From CAADGY01 sp900696665 (GTDB taxonomy: Bacteria > Acidobacteriota > Terriglobia > Bryobacterales > Bryobacteraceae): a stretch of 34,390 bases of DNA. Of this stretch, positions 24,170 to 31,340 are shown piece after piece. The position numbers were made by a program, and so were the translations under genes. The notes beneath the pieces were generated by a model. That model was given only the letters and a program-made list of their open reading frames with translations, was not told the DNA's origin and ran no database searches. Each line of letters begins with the position of its first letter. The stretch's first letter is position 1. The DNA is taken from the NCBI GenBank assembly GCA_035063885.1, contig JAPSFM010000046.1, positions 1 to 34,390 on the forward strand, read 5' to 3'.

Positions 24170-25574
24170 GTTGAAAAGGGACAGGCTCTGAAAAAAACGG
24201 GGCGACTCTCTCCGGAGGGGGTGCAGGCGTGAGCAGGCTGACCAATATCAGGCTGGCCACCGACGCACCCAGAGCCGGATAGATCGCATCCAGTGTGCTG
24301 ATCTCGAAAAGGTTCCAGGCCACCGTGATGATCGTGCCCAGAAGGATGGACGAGATGGCTCCGGCAGTCGTCGTGCGCCGCCAGAAAAAGACTGCCAAAA
24401 CCGCGGGGGTGACGGCGGCGCCGTAGACTGTGTAAGCATAGAGCGCGGCGCGGAGAATCGATTCGAAATGGCTGGCCTGCAGCAGTGCGAACATCCCGAG
24501 CGCAACCACAATAATGCGGGACACGATCAGGCTGCGGCGGTCAGAAGCGTTCCGGTCGATAAAGCGCTCATAGACGTCGTGAATCAGGTTCGTCGCCGGC
24601 GAAAACAAGTAGTTGTTGGCCGTGGAAATGATCTTTGCGAAGATGCCGCCCAGCAGAATGGCTCCGATGATGGTAGGCAACCCGAGGCGCGCGGTAATGG
24701 GGATGATCTCGCGTGGCGCCTCGGTTTTGAACTTTGCGCTTCCGATCACCGCCAGGGCGATGAGCAGCGCTTCCAGCAGCAAGGTGCCCACGATCCAGCC
24801 GCCGACAGCAAGTTTGGCGTCGCGTTCAGAACGTGCCGAAAAAAATTTCTGATACATGCCCTGGTTGCCCACCAGAAGCAGCATGGTCGGAATGGTGAAA
24901 CCGAGCGCCTGTGAGAGCGACAAGTTCCCGAGTACTTGAAAATGTGTTTCCGGCAGACTGGCACGAACGCCGCTCCAGCCGCCGGCCGATGACAGAACCA
25001 GCGGGACTGCGATCACCACGATCACGGTGACCAACGCGCCGATCACCAGGTCCATGTAGGCAACCGAGGCCATTCCGGCAGCGGCGGTGAACACGATGAC
25101 GAACAACGCAACGATGTACATGCCCGTGGTCCGGTCCATGTCCGGAAAGATCATGTGCATGATGTCGCCGCCGCCTTTGAACTGATAGCTGGTGATGACC
25201 GTGTACGAGATGACGATGGCGATAGTTCCCAGCACTCGCGCGGTGGCGTTATAACGCTTCTCCAGCAGGTCGGGCACCGTGAATTGAGCGAAGCGCCGGG
25301 CGCGCCCTGCGATGAAGGCGATTACCACCAGCCCCAGCCAGCCGCCAGCGGGCTGCCAGAGCGCGGCGAATCCGTTCCGGTAAGCATTTTCCCCGCCGGC
25401 AAACAGGCTTCCCGCTCCAATCCAGGAGGAGAGCAAGGTAAACACGAGAACCGTCCACGGGAGCTTGCGTCCCGCGACGAGAAAGTCTGTGCGATTCTTC
25501 AGCGCGAGCGTTTTCCAGAGCGTCACCCCGGCAAGAGCAACAACCACTGCGATAATTACTACGGCATAGATCAT
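24156..25574 (-). CDS. sodium:solute symporter (SSS family)
   Basis: A 472-residue membrane protein with about 13 predicted helices and SSS (SLC5-like) features: early LVAGRKLPWTVLVFTLLSSWIGAGSLFAGGENAYRNGFAALWQPAGGW, FTVPDLLEKRYN, and the NQGMYQKFFSARSERDAKLA loop. It should bring in a small solute with sodium, but the substrate (proline, pantothenate, sugar, acetate and others) cannot be told. The start at 25574 (ATG, MIYAVVII) overlaps the stop of the upstream ABC gene as ATGA and is preferred to a GTG five codons earlier. It overlaps the M24 peptidase gene by 14 bases, hinting at uptake linked to peptide breakdown. Confidence 0.92.
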   Translation of the reverse strand: MIYAVVIIAVVVALAGVTLWKTLALKNRTDFLVAGRKLPWTVLVFTLLSSWIGAGSLFAGGENAYRNGFAALWQPAGGWLGLVVIAFIAGRARRFAQFTVPDLLEKRYNATARVLGTIAIVISYTVITSYQFKGGGDIMHMIFPDMDRTTGMYIVALFVIVFTAAAGMASVAYMDLVIGALVTVIVVIAVPLVLSSAGGWSGVRASLPETHFQVLGNLSLSQALGFTIPTMLLLVGNQGMYQKFFSARSERDAKLAVGGWIVGTLLLEALLIALAVIGSAKFKTEAPREIIPITARLGLPTIIGAILLGGIFAKIISTANNYLFSPATNLIHDVYERFIDRNASDRRSLIVSRIIVVALGMFALLQASHFESILRAALYAYTVYGAAVTPAVLAVFFWRRTTTAGAISSILLGTIITVAWNLFEISTLDAIYPALGASVASLILVSLLTPAPPPERVAPFFSEPVPFQHETH

Positions 25575-26776
25575 GATGCGCGCCGCCACTCGATAGAGGT
25601 TGAAAAACAGGCGACTCCGGCAACGCCTTTGCGCTCCACAACGGAAAAAGAGACGACGTCATCGAGCCAGTCCTGGCTCATGCCGTCCCAATACTGCGTA
25701 GCGGCGGTAAGGGTATAGGTCTGGCGTGACAGCAGGCAGTCAAACGCGAAATCCACTTCTGCGATTTCGCCTTCGCCGAAGTTCCCCAGGCGCACGCCTT
25801 CACACCGGGTATTGGTTCCGAATACATCGGTTCCCAGGCGGTTGCGCAGCAGAATGCCAATGACCGGTTCGGAGACGGCGCGATGGAATTGTGCGCGGAC
25901 CCGCACCCGCATCGGAGCTCCGGTCTCCAGTACATGGGTGGGATTGCCCGCGCCATCCATAACGGAGACGTCGAGGATCCGGCTGGCGCTGTCACCGTGC
26001 CGGAAAGAAGCGGCGCCCAACTCGCGGCGGCTCCCGTGGCCGTCAATCAGGTTACGTTCATGAACCATACCGATGTACCGGTTTACAACATCACTGGGAG
26101 TCCCTTCGGCAATGGAGTTTCCGTGCGCCATTAGCATTGCACGGTCGGAGAGCCGTTTTACCAGCGACAGGTCGTGCGAAACAAAGATGACGGTGACGCC
26201 GGCGGCTTTCAACTCCTCGAACTTTCTGACACACCGGTTGGAGAAAATGGCGTCGCCCACAGCGAGGGCTTCGTCGACCACCAGCACGTCCGGGCGCACG
26301 TGGATCGCCGTCGAGAAAGCCAGCCGCACATACATGCCGCTCGAATATTCCTTGACCGGCCGATCGATAAATTCCCCAATCCCGGCAAACGCTTCAATGG
26401 AGCAGAACGATGCATCGATTTCAGCGCGCGCAAGGCCCATGATTTCACCGTTCAGGTAGACATTTTCCCGGCCCGTGAACTCCGGGTTAAAGCCGGCTCC
26501 CAATTCGAGCAGCGCGGCAATGCGCCCCCTAACCGCAACACGCCCCGACGTTGGAGTCAACACACCACACAGAATCTGCAAAAGGGTGCTCTTGCCGGAG
26601 CCGTTTGGGCCGATAATGCTGAACGTCTCGCCCCGTTGAACATGGAGACTGATATCCTTCAGCGCCCAGAAATCCGTGTGGCGCCGACTGGACCGGAATG
26701 GCAGGGCTTCAAACAGCCTGTCCGAAGGACGGTGGTAAAGACGGAATAGCTTGGAAAGGTTCTGGGCTACAACCAC
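25571..26776 (-). CDS. Wzt-like ABC ATPase for polysaccharide export
   Basis: A 401-residue ABC ATPase with an additional C-terminal domain. Walker A is GPNGSGKST (56-64), signature YSSGM (144-148), Walker B VLVVDEALAVGD (164-175) and the switch His H201. The sequence ALLELGAGFNPEFTGRENVYLNG and VKEYSSGMYVRLAFS are hallmarks of the O-antigen/teichoic acid exporter subfamily (Wzt, TagH, KpsT). Residues from about 250 on form a beta-rich Wzt C-terminal-type domain that in relatives binds the capped polysaccharide end. The matching permease (Wzm) is not next to it. The start is GTG at 26776; an in-frame TAG lies just upstream. It shares a 30-base divergent region with the GNAT gene. Confidence 0.9.
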   Translation of the reverse strand: MVVAQNLSKLFRLYHRPSDRLFEALPFRSSRRHTDFWALKDISLHVQRGETFSIIGPNGSGKSTLLQILCGVLTPTSGRVAVRGRIAALLELGAGFNPEFTGRENVYLNGEIMGLARAEIDASFCSIEAFAGIGEFIDRPVKEYSSGMYVRLAFSTAIHVRPDVLVVDEALAVGDAIFSNRCVRKFEELKAAGVTVIFVSHDLSLVKRLSDRAMLMAHGNSIAEGTPSDVVNRYIGMVHERNLIDGHGSRRELGAASFRHGDSASRILDVSVMDGAGNPTHVLETGAPMRVRVRAQFHRAVSEPVIGILLRNRLGTDVFGTNTRCEGVRLGNFGEGEIAEVDFAFDCLLSRQTYTLTAATQYWDGMSQDWLDDVVSFSVVERKGVAGVACFSTSIEWRRAS

Positions 26777-26806
26777 GATGAATCGACACTATAGCGCATT
26801 CAAAGC

Positions 26807-27295
26807 ATGACCGGGCGTGATACGGTGGAAAGCGTGGACTTCAGGTTAGCGACGCCGGACGACTATTCTGTTTTGGAGCCGATGGTCGTAGACGGCTTCG
26901 AACCCATTACATGGGTGAAGATGATCGACGAGAAGTATGGGCCTTTGAACGGTGTGGACTGGCGCGAGCGTTGGAAGAAGCGCTTTAGGGGTATATTCGA
27001 CAGCCAGACCGTCTTGGTCGGCGAAATCGATGGAAACATTGTGGCCTGCGCGACCGGCACCCTGGATGCGGAAACAAAGCTCGGCTATATCGACATCCTT
27101 GCGGTGGCCCCCGGCGAGCAGGGTAAAGGCTACGGCCGCACAATGCTGCGCGGGATGTTGGATCACTTCAGAGCACATGGGGCAGAGCACGCTCACCTGG
27201 AATGCCTGGTTTGGAATGAAGCGGGTAACTGTCTTTATCGCTCGGAAGGTTTCGAAGAAGTCGCCCGCTCGATCCGTTGGTTCGTCAAGCTGTAA
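26807..27295 (+). CDS. GNAT family N-acetyltransferase
   Basis: A 162-residue acetyltransferase of the GNAT fold. It opens VDFRLATPDDYSVLEPMV, contains strand 4 GYIDILAVAPGEQGKGYGRTMLRGMLDHF (about 91-119) with the acetyl-CoA loop QGKGYG, and ends with LECLVWNEAGNCLYRSEGFEEVARSIRWFV. The acceptor could be an amino acid, a protein N terminus or a small amine; not resolvable. It is divergent from the Wzt-like ATPase gene over 30 bases, which leaves little room for two promoters, and it is otherwise monocistronic. A GC-rich hairpin follows its stop. Confidence 0.85.
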   Translation: MTGRDTVESVDFRLATPDDYSVLEPMVVDGFEPITWVKMIDEKYGPLNGVDWRERWKKRFRGIFDSQTVLVGEIDGNIVACATGTLDAETKLGYIDILAVAPGEQGKGYGRTMLRGMLDHFRAHGAEHAHLECLVWNEAGNCLYRSEGFEEVARSIRWFVKL

Positions 27296-27318
27296 AACCT
27301 ACGGTGTTGGCGCCATCC

Positions 27319-27342
27319 CCGGCCGCGGGTTCACCCGGCCGG
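27319..27342 (+). terminator. GC-rich hairpin after the GNAT gene
   Basis: CCGGCC (27319-27324) and GGCCGG (27337-27342) form a stem around GCGGGTTCACCC, 24 bases after the GNAT stop. No T-tract follows, so termination is only suggested. It also overlaps the end of the small minus-strand frame 27331-27522. Confidence 0.3.
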
Positions 27343-27522
27343 CGGCGTGGGCTCCTCTACGTTATTGTGGGTCCATTCGATCCGGTTCTTCGGTATAGTC
27401 CCACCAATCATTACTACCGGTGGTCTTTCGTCTTCTTTGAGGATTAGCAGGCAATCACGCTTCGAGACTTCTAACGCACTGTGAAACAACATTTTCCAGA
27501 CCTGCGATTGGAGTTCACCCAC
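27331..27522 (-). CDS. possible small hypothetical protein opposite the aas start
   Basis: A 63-codon frame starting at GTG 27522 (or ATG 27492). The translation LEVSKRDCLLILKEDERPPVVMIGGTIPKNRIEWTHNNVEEPTPPAG looks like a real folded peptide with a Gly turn rather than a shadow of another gene, and it occupies an otherwise empty divergent gap before aas. No ribosome binding site or family is recognised. It only overlaps aas if the upstream GTG of that gene is used; with the preferred start at 27568 it lies free. Low confidence. Confidence 0.3.
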   Translation of the reverse strand: MGELQSQVWKMLFHSALEVSKRDCLLILKEDERPPVVMIGGTIPKNRIEWTHNNVEEPTPPAG

Positions 27523-27567
27523 TCGATCTGTAAAAATTCATGGGTAACCTGTTCTCAAGGGGGTAAG

Positions 27568-29736
27568 GTGCCGAGGTGGACAAAAGCAGCCCGGGTGGTG
27601 GTTCGATTGGTGCTGCGCACACTATACCGGGTTGAGGTGACCGGCTCTGTGCCTCAAGCCAGCCGGCTGCTGTTTGTCTCGAATCATCAGTCCTTTATCG
27701 ACCCGCTGCTGCTCGGCGCTTTTCTGCCCGTCATTCCCGTGTGGCTGGTTCATACTACCATCGCCGCCAAGTGGCACTTCCGGCTGATTCTCCGGCTGTT
27801 TCCCCATCTTGTTGTGGACACCATGAGCCCGTGGTCCATCAAAGCGGTCATCGGTTTGCTTGAAGCGGGCCAGCCGGTCGCTATCTTTCCGGAAGGACGC
27901 ATCACCGTGACCGGCTCCATGATGAAAATCTACGAAGGTCCCGCGTTTGCGGCGGCGCGTGCCGGCGCAACGGTGGTGCCGGTACACATCGCCGGGGCTG
28001 TCTACTCTCATTTCAGCCGTATGCGGGGCGATTTTCCGAAGCGGTTTTTTCCACGAATCAACCTGACGATTCTGCCGGCGACAACCATCGCCATGCCGCA
28101 AGCTCGAACGTCCAAACTGCGGCGCAAGGCGGCTGGTGAAAAGCTCCGCCGCATCCTGCAGGAGGCTGCGTTTGAAGCGCGCCATCCGGCGACGCTGTTT
28201 TCCGCGCTGCTCGATGCGGTTTCGCTTCACGGACGTGGGCGGAAAATGCTGCAAGACATCACGCTTCAGGAAAGATCCTATTCCGGTATTTTGAAAGGCG
28301 CCCTGGCGTTGGGGCGAATTGTTTCCCGCCTGGCGGGTGAGCGGGAAGCCGTGGGTGTTCTCATGCCCAACGCCGGTGCGACAGTGATGCTGCTGCTGGG
28401 GATGTTCGGGATGCGGCGTGTGCCGGCGCTGCTCAACTACACAGCCGGCGCCGGCGGCATCCAGCAGGCTTGCGAAATGGCTCATGTTCGGGTGATCGTC
28501 ACGTCGCGAACATTCCTTGAAAAAGCCCGGCTGCAGGAGATAGTTCAGAAATTGCAGCGGGTGCAGGTCGTCTATCTCGAGGATTTGCGCAAGGCCTTTG
28601 GTATGTTGGACAAGCTCTGGCTGATGGCTTGGGCCCTATGGTTTCCGCAGGCCGCGACGCAGAAGATGAGGCCGGAAGAGCCGGCCGTTATTCTCTTCAC
28701 CTCCGGCTCGGAAGCCCGGCCGAAGGGTGTTGTTCTGAGTCATGCCTCGATTCTCGCGAACATCGAACAGATCAAATCGATCATCGAATTCGCTCCCCCG
28801 GATAAATTCATGGCCGCGCTCCCGCTGTTCCATGCGTTCGGGTTGACGGCTGGCATGTTACTGCCGCTGCTGAACGGCTCGCCTGTTTTCATCTATCCTT
28901 CGCCGCTTCATTACAGGAGAATCCCGGAGACGGTGTACGAGTACGACTGTACGGTCCTCTTCGGAACAAATACCTTTCTTGCGAACTACGCGAAGGTGGC
29001 CCACCCGTACGATTTCGCCCGGATGCGGTACGTGGTGGGGGGAGCCGAGAAGCTGACCGCCGAAGTGCGGCAGATCTACATGGAAAAGTTCGGTGTTCGT
29101 GTTCTTGAAGGGTATGGCGCAACGGAATGTTCACCGGTGCTTGCGGTGAATACGCCGCTGGCATACCGGACGGGCAGCGTCGGCGAACTGCTGCCGGGCA
29201 TCGAGGCCCGCCTCGAGAGTGTAGAGGGTATCGAGGAGGGCGGCATTCTCCATGTCCGCGGGCCCAATGTCATGCTCGGATACCTGAAAGAAGGGCATCC
29301 GGACGGGATAGAGCCTCCATCTTCGATTTTTGGACCCGGATGGTACAACACGGGGGACATTGTTTCGATTGATCCGGATGGACTGGTGCACATCATCGGG
29401 CGGGTGAAGAGATTTGCAAAAGTGGCCGGAGAGATGGTGTCACTCGAAATGGTGGAACGGATCGCCGGCGCCGCATCACCCGGGGTACAACATGCCGCCG
29501 TGGCCGTACCCGGAACCACACGTGGTGAAACGGTCGTTCTTTTAACGGAGGACGCGAACCTGAAACGCGAACAGTTGCAGGAAACTGCACGCCAGCTTGG
29601 CGCTTCCGATCTGGCGCTGCCGCGCCATATCCTGTATGCGGAGCGGTTACCGCTGCTGGCGAGTGGGAAACGGGACTATCCGGCCATCAGCCGGATGGCG
29701 AAAGATCGAACCGCCATGGCGGGCCGAGGCCTTTAG
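27568..29736 (+). CDS. aas: bifunctional Aas-like acyltransferase / acyl-ACP synthetase
   Basis: A 722-residue fusion close to E. coli Aas (719). The N-terminal PlsC/LPLAT domain has NHQSFID (H40 and D45 of HX4D) and FPEGRITVTGSMMKIYEG. The C-terminal AMP-binding domain has LFTSGSEARPKGVVLSHAS, LEGYGATECSPVLAVN and YNTGDIVSIDPDGLVHIIGRVKRFAKVAGEMVS. In the known system it re-acylates lysophospholipids at the inner membrane and activates fatty acids onto ACP. The start is set at GTG 27568 because AAGGGGG lies just before it and the length then matches the family; a GTG 29 codons earlier is the alternative. The MFS gene follows after one base, echoing the LplT-Aas pair. Confidence 0.85.
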   Translation: MPRWTKAARVVVRLVLRTLYRVEVTGSVPQASRLLFVSNHQSFIDPLLLGAFLPVIPVWLVHTTIAAKWHFRLILRLFPHLVVDTMSPWSIKAVIGLLEAGQPVAIFPEGRITVTGSMMKIYEGPAFAAARAGATVVPVHIAGAVYSHFSRMRGDFPKRFFPRINLTILPATTIAMPQARTSKLRRKAAGEKLRRILQEAAFEARHPATLFSALLDAVSLHGRGRKMLQDITLQERSYSGILKGALALGRIVSRLAGEREAVGVLMPNAGATVMLLLGMFGMRRVPALLNYTAGAGGIQQACEMAHVRVIVTSRTFLEKARLQEIVQKLQRVQVVYLEDLRKAFGMLDKLWLMAWALWFPQAATQKMRPEEPAVILFTSGSEARPKGVVLSHASILANIEQIKSIIEFAPPDKFMAALPLFHAFGLTAGMLLPLLNGSPVFIYPSPLHYRRIPETVYEYDCTVLFGTNTFLANYAKVAHPYDFARMRYVVGGAEKLTAEVRQIYMEKFGVRVLEGYGATECSPVLAVNTPLAYRTGSVGELLPGIEARLESVEGIEEGGILHVRGPNVMLGYLKEGHPDGIEPPSSIFGPGWYNTGDIVSIDPDGLVHIIGRVKRFAKVAGEMVSLEMVERIAGAASPGVQHAAVAVPGTTRGETVVLLTEDANLKREQLQETARQLGASDLALPRHILYAERLPLLASGKRDYPAISRMAKDRTAMAGRGL

Positions 29737-29737
29737 C

Positions 29738-31057
29738 TTGCCTCCTGAGCTTAACCTCAAGCGCGAACAGCGCGCCTGGTACGTCTACGACTGGGCGAAC
29801 TCGGCGTTTTCCACCACCGTGGTGACGCTGTTCCTGGGACCGTACCTGACGGTCCTTGCGAGGGCGGCGGCCGATTCAAACCTGTGCGTTCATCCGCTTG
29901 GCATCTCTATCGACGCGCGTGCTTACTGGAGTTATCTTGTTGCGCTCTCGGTGGCCCTCCAGGTGGTTGTGCTTCCGATAGCCGGCGCCATTGCGGATGC
30001 CAGCCGGCGCAAGAAACTGCTGCTCGGCCTGTTTGCCTATGCCGGCGCCTTTTGCACCATGGCCATGTATTTTGTCGCGGGCGACCGGTACGGGTTGGGC
30101 GGTGCACTATTCGTTGTAGCGAACGTGTCGTTTGGCGCCTCCATCGTCATCTACAACTCGTATCTGCCGGAGATCGCAACTCCCGAAGAGCGCGACAGGG
30201 TCTCCTCGAAAGGCTGGGGCATGGGCTACCTCGGAGGGGGCCTGCTGCTCACGCTCAATCTGCTGCTGTATGAGAACGCCGCCGCTTGGGGCCTCCCGGA
30301 GTCCATGGCGGTACGCATCAGCCTCTGCTCTGCCGGAGTGTGGTGGGCGGTATTCTCGATCGTTCCACTCAGAATCCTCCGGAATCACCACCCGGTCGGG
30401 AGCCCGGCTGGCAGCCGAAACCCGTTATCCAACGGCTTCCGGCAACTTTTGAAAACCCTCCGTGAGTTGCGGAGCTACCCCCAGACGCTACTGTTTCTGC
30501 TGGCATACTTGCTCTATAACGACGCGATCCAAGCGGTAATCAACCTGTCGACACAGTTTGGAAACGACGAACTCGGAATCTCAATCTCTAATCTCACAAT
30601 GGTGATTCTGATGGTTCAGTTTGTGGCCTTCTTCGGCGCAATCGGATTCGGGTGGTTCGCCCAGGAAGTGGGTGCGAAGCCGGCGGTCATGGCCGCGCTG
30701 GTGATCTGGACGGCGGTTCTGGTTGCGATGTATCTTTGGATCCGCACCACTGCCCAGTTTTTCGTGATGGCGGGAGTAGTAGGCCTCGTCCTGGGGGGTA
30801 GCCAGGCTCTGAGCCGCTCGCTGTTTTCTCTCATGATCCCAAAAGGTAAGGAGGCGGAATATTTCAGCCTCTACGAGATCAGCGACAAAGGAACCAGTTG
30901 GATGGCTCCTCTCATTTTTGGGCTTGCGCTACAATTCACCGCCAGCTACCGTTTGGCGATCCTGTCCCTGATCGTGTTCTTTGTGTTGGGGTTTCTGCTG
31001 CTATGGAAGGTAGACGTTACGCGGGCGGCCAGAGAAGCTGAAGCGGGAGGCCGGTAA
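29738..31057 (+). CDS. UMF1-family MFS transporter
   Basis: A 439-residue, 12-helix MFS protein. The start EQRAWYVYDWANSAFSTTVVTLFLGPYL is the hallmark of the UMF1/Atg22-like group; ASRRKKLLLGLFAYAGAF is the loop 2-3 motif. The likely start is TTG 29738, one base after the aas stop, because recognisable sequence begins with LPPELNLKREQ; the frame is open further back inside aas, where GTG could also serve. Tight coupling to aas suggests a lysophospholipid-flipping or fatty-acid-related carrier, taking the place of LplT. Family members otherwise have no firmly known substrate. Confidence 0.85.
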   Translation: MPPELNLKREQRAWYVYDWANSAFSTTVVTLFLGPYLTVLARAAADSNLCVHPLGISIDARAYWSYLVALSVALQVVVLPIAGAIADASRRKKLLLGLFAYAGAFCTMAMYFVAGDRYGLGGALFVVANVSFGASIVIYNSYLPEIATPEERDRVSSKGWGMGYLGGGLLLTLNLLLYENAAAWGLPESMAVRISLCSAGVWWAVFSIVPLRILRNHHPVGSPAGSRNPLSNGFRQLLKTLRELRSYPQTLLFLLAYLLYNDAIQAVINLSTQFGNDELGISISNLTMVILMVQFVAFFGAIGFGWFAQEVGAKPAVMAALVIWTAVLVAMYLWIRTTAQFFVMAGVVGLVLGGSQALSRSLFSLMIPKGKEAEYFSLYEISDKGTSWMAPLIFGLALQFTASYRLAILSLIVFFVLGFLLLWKVDVTRAAREAEAGGR

Positions 31058-31070
31058 GTTAAAGAAACTG

Positions 31071-31124
31071 CGCTGGCGGATTCCGGTATAAAGCAGAATA
31101 TCAATTGCGTGGAACCCGCCAGCG
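31071..31124 (+). repeat. long inverted repeat after the MFS gene
   Basis: CGCTGGCGG (31071-31079) and CCGCCAGCG (31116-31124) are perfect arms, extended by TTCC (31081-31084) with GGAA (31111-31114) after one mismatch, giving a 13-pair stem with a 26-base loop. It begins 14 bases after the MFS stop at 31057. No T-tract follows. A second small hairpin, GTGGGT/ACCCAC (31229-31245, loop ACTGA), lies farther on before the histidine kinase gene. Confidence 0.45.
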
Positions 31125-31340
31125 TGTAATAAAGCGAGCGATGAGTCCGGACAACTTCCCAAACTTGATTTTAGAGGTCTCAGTCTGAAAAGAAAAGAAC
31201 TCCGGTGCGGGTATCCAACTGTTTTCACGTGGGTACTGAACCCACCCCAACAAAGGAAATCGACTGAGAACTTTCTGTGATCCCACACTACTGTCCTAAA
31301 GTGAGATGTCCAACGTTCCGGTTGAATTCTCACTATATTC

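Noticed and set aside
27481..27567. Upstream GTG start for the Aas-like protein
   Set aside because: The extra 29 residues (LRLEFTHSICKNSW) do not resemble the family, there is no ribosome binding site, and the later GTG gives the usual length.
31334..31339. TATATT as a -10 box for the hybrid kinase
   Set aside because: It is one base before the ATG, so transcription from it would begin inside the coding sequence.
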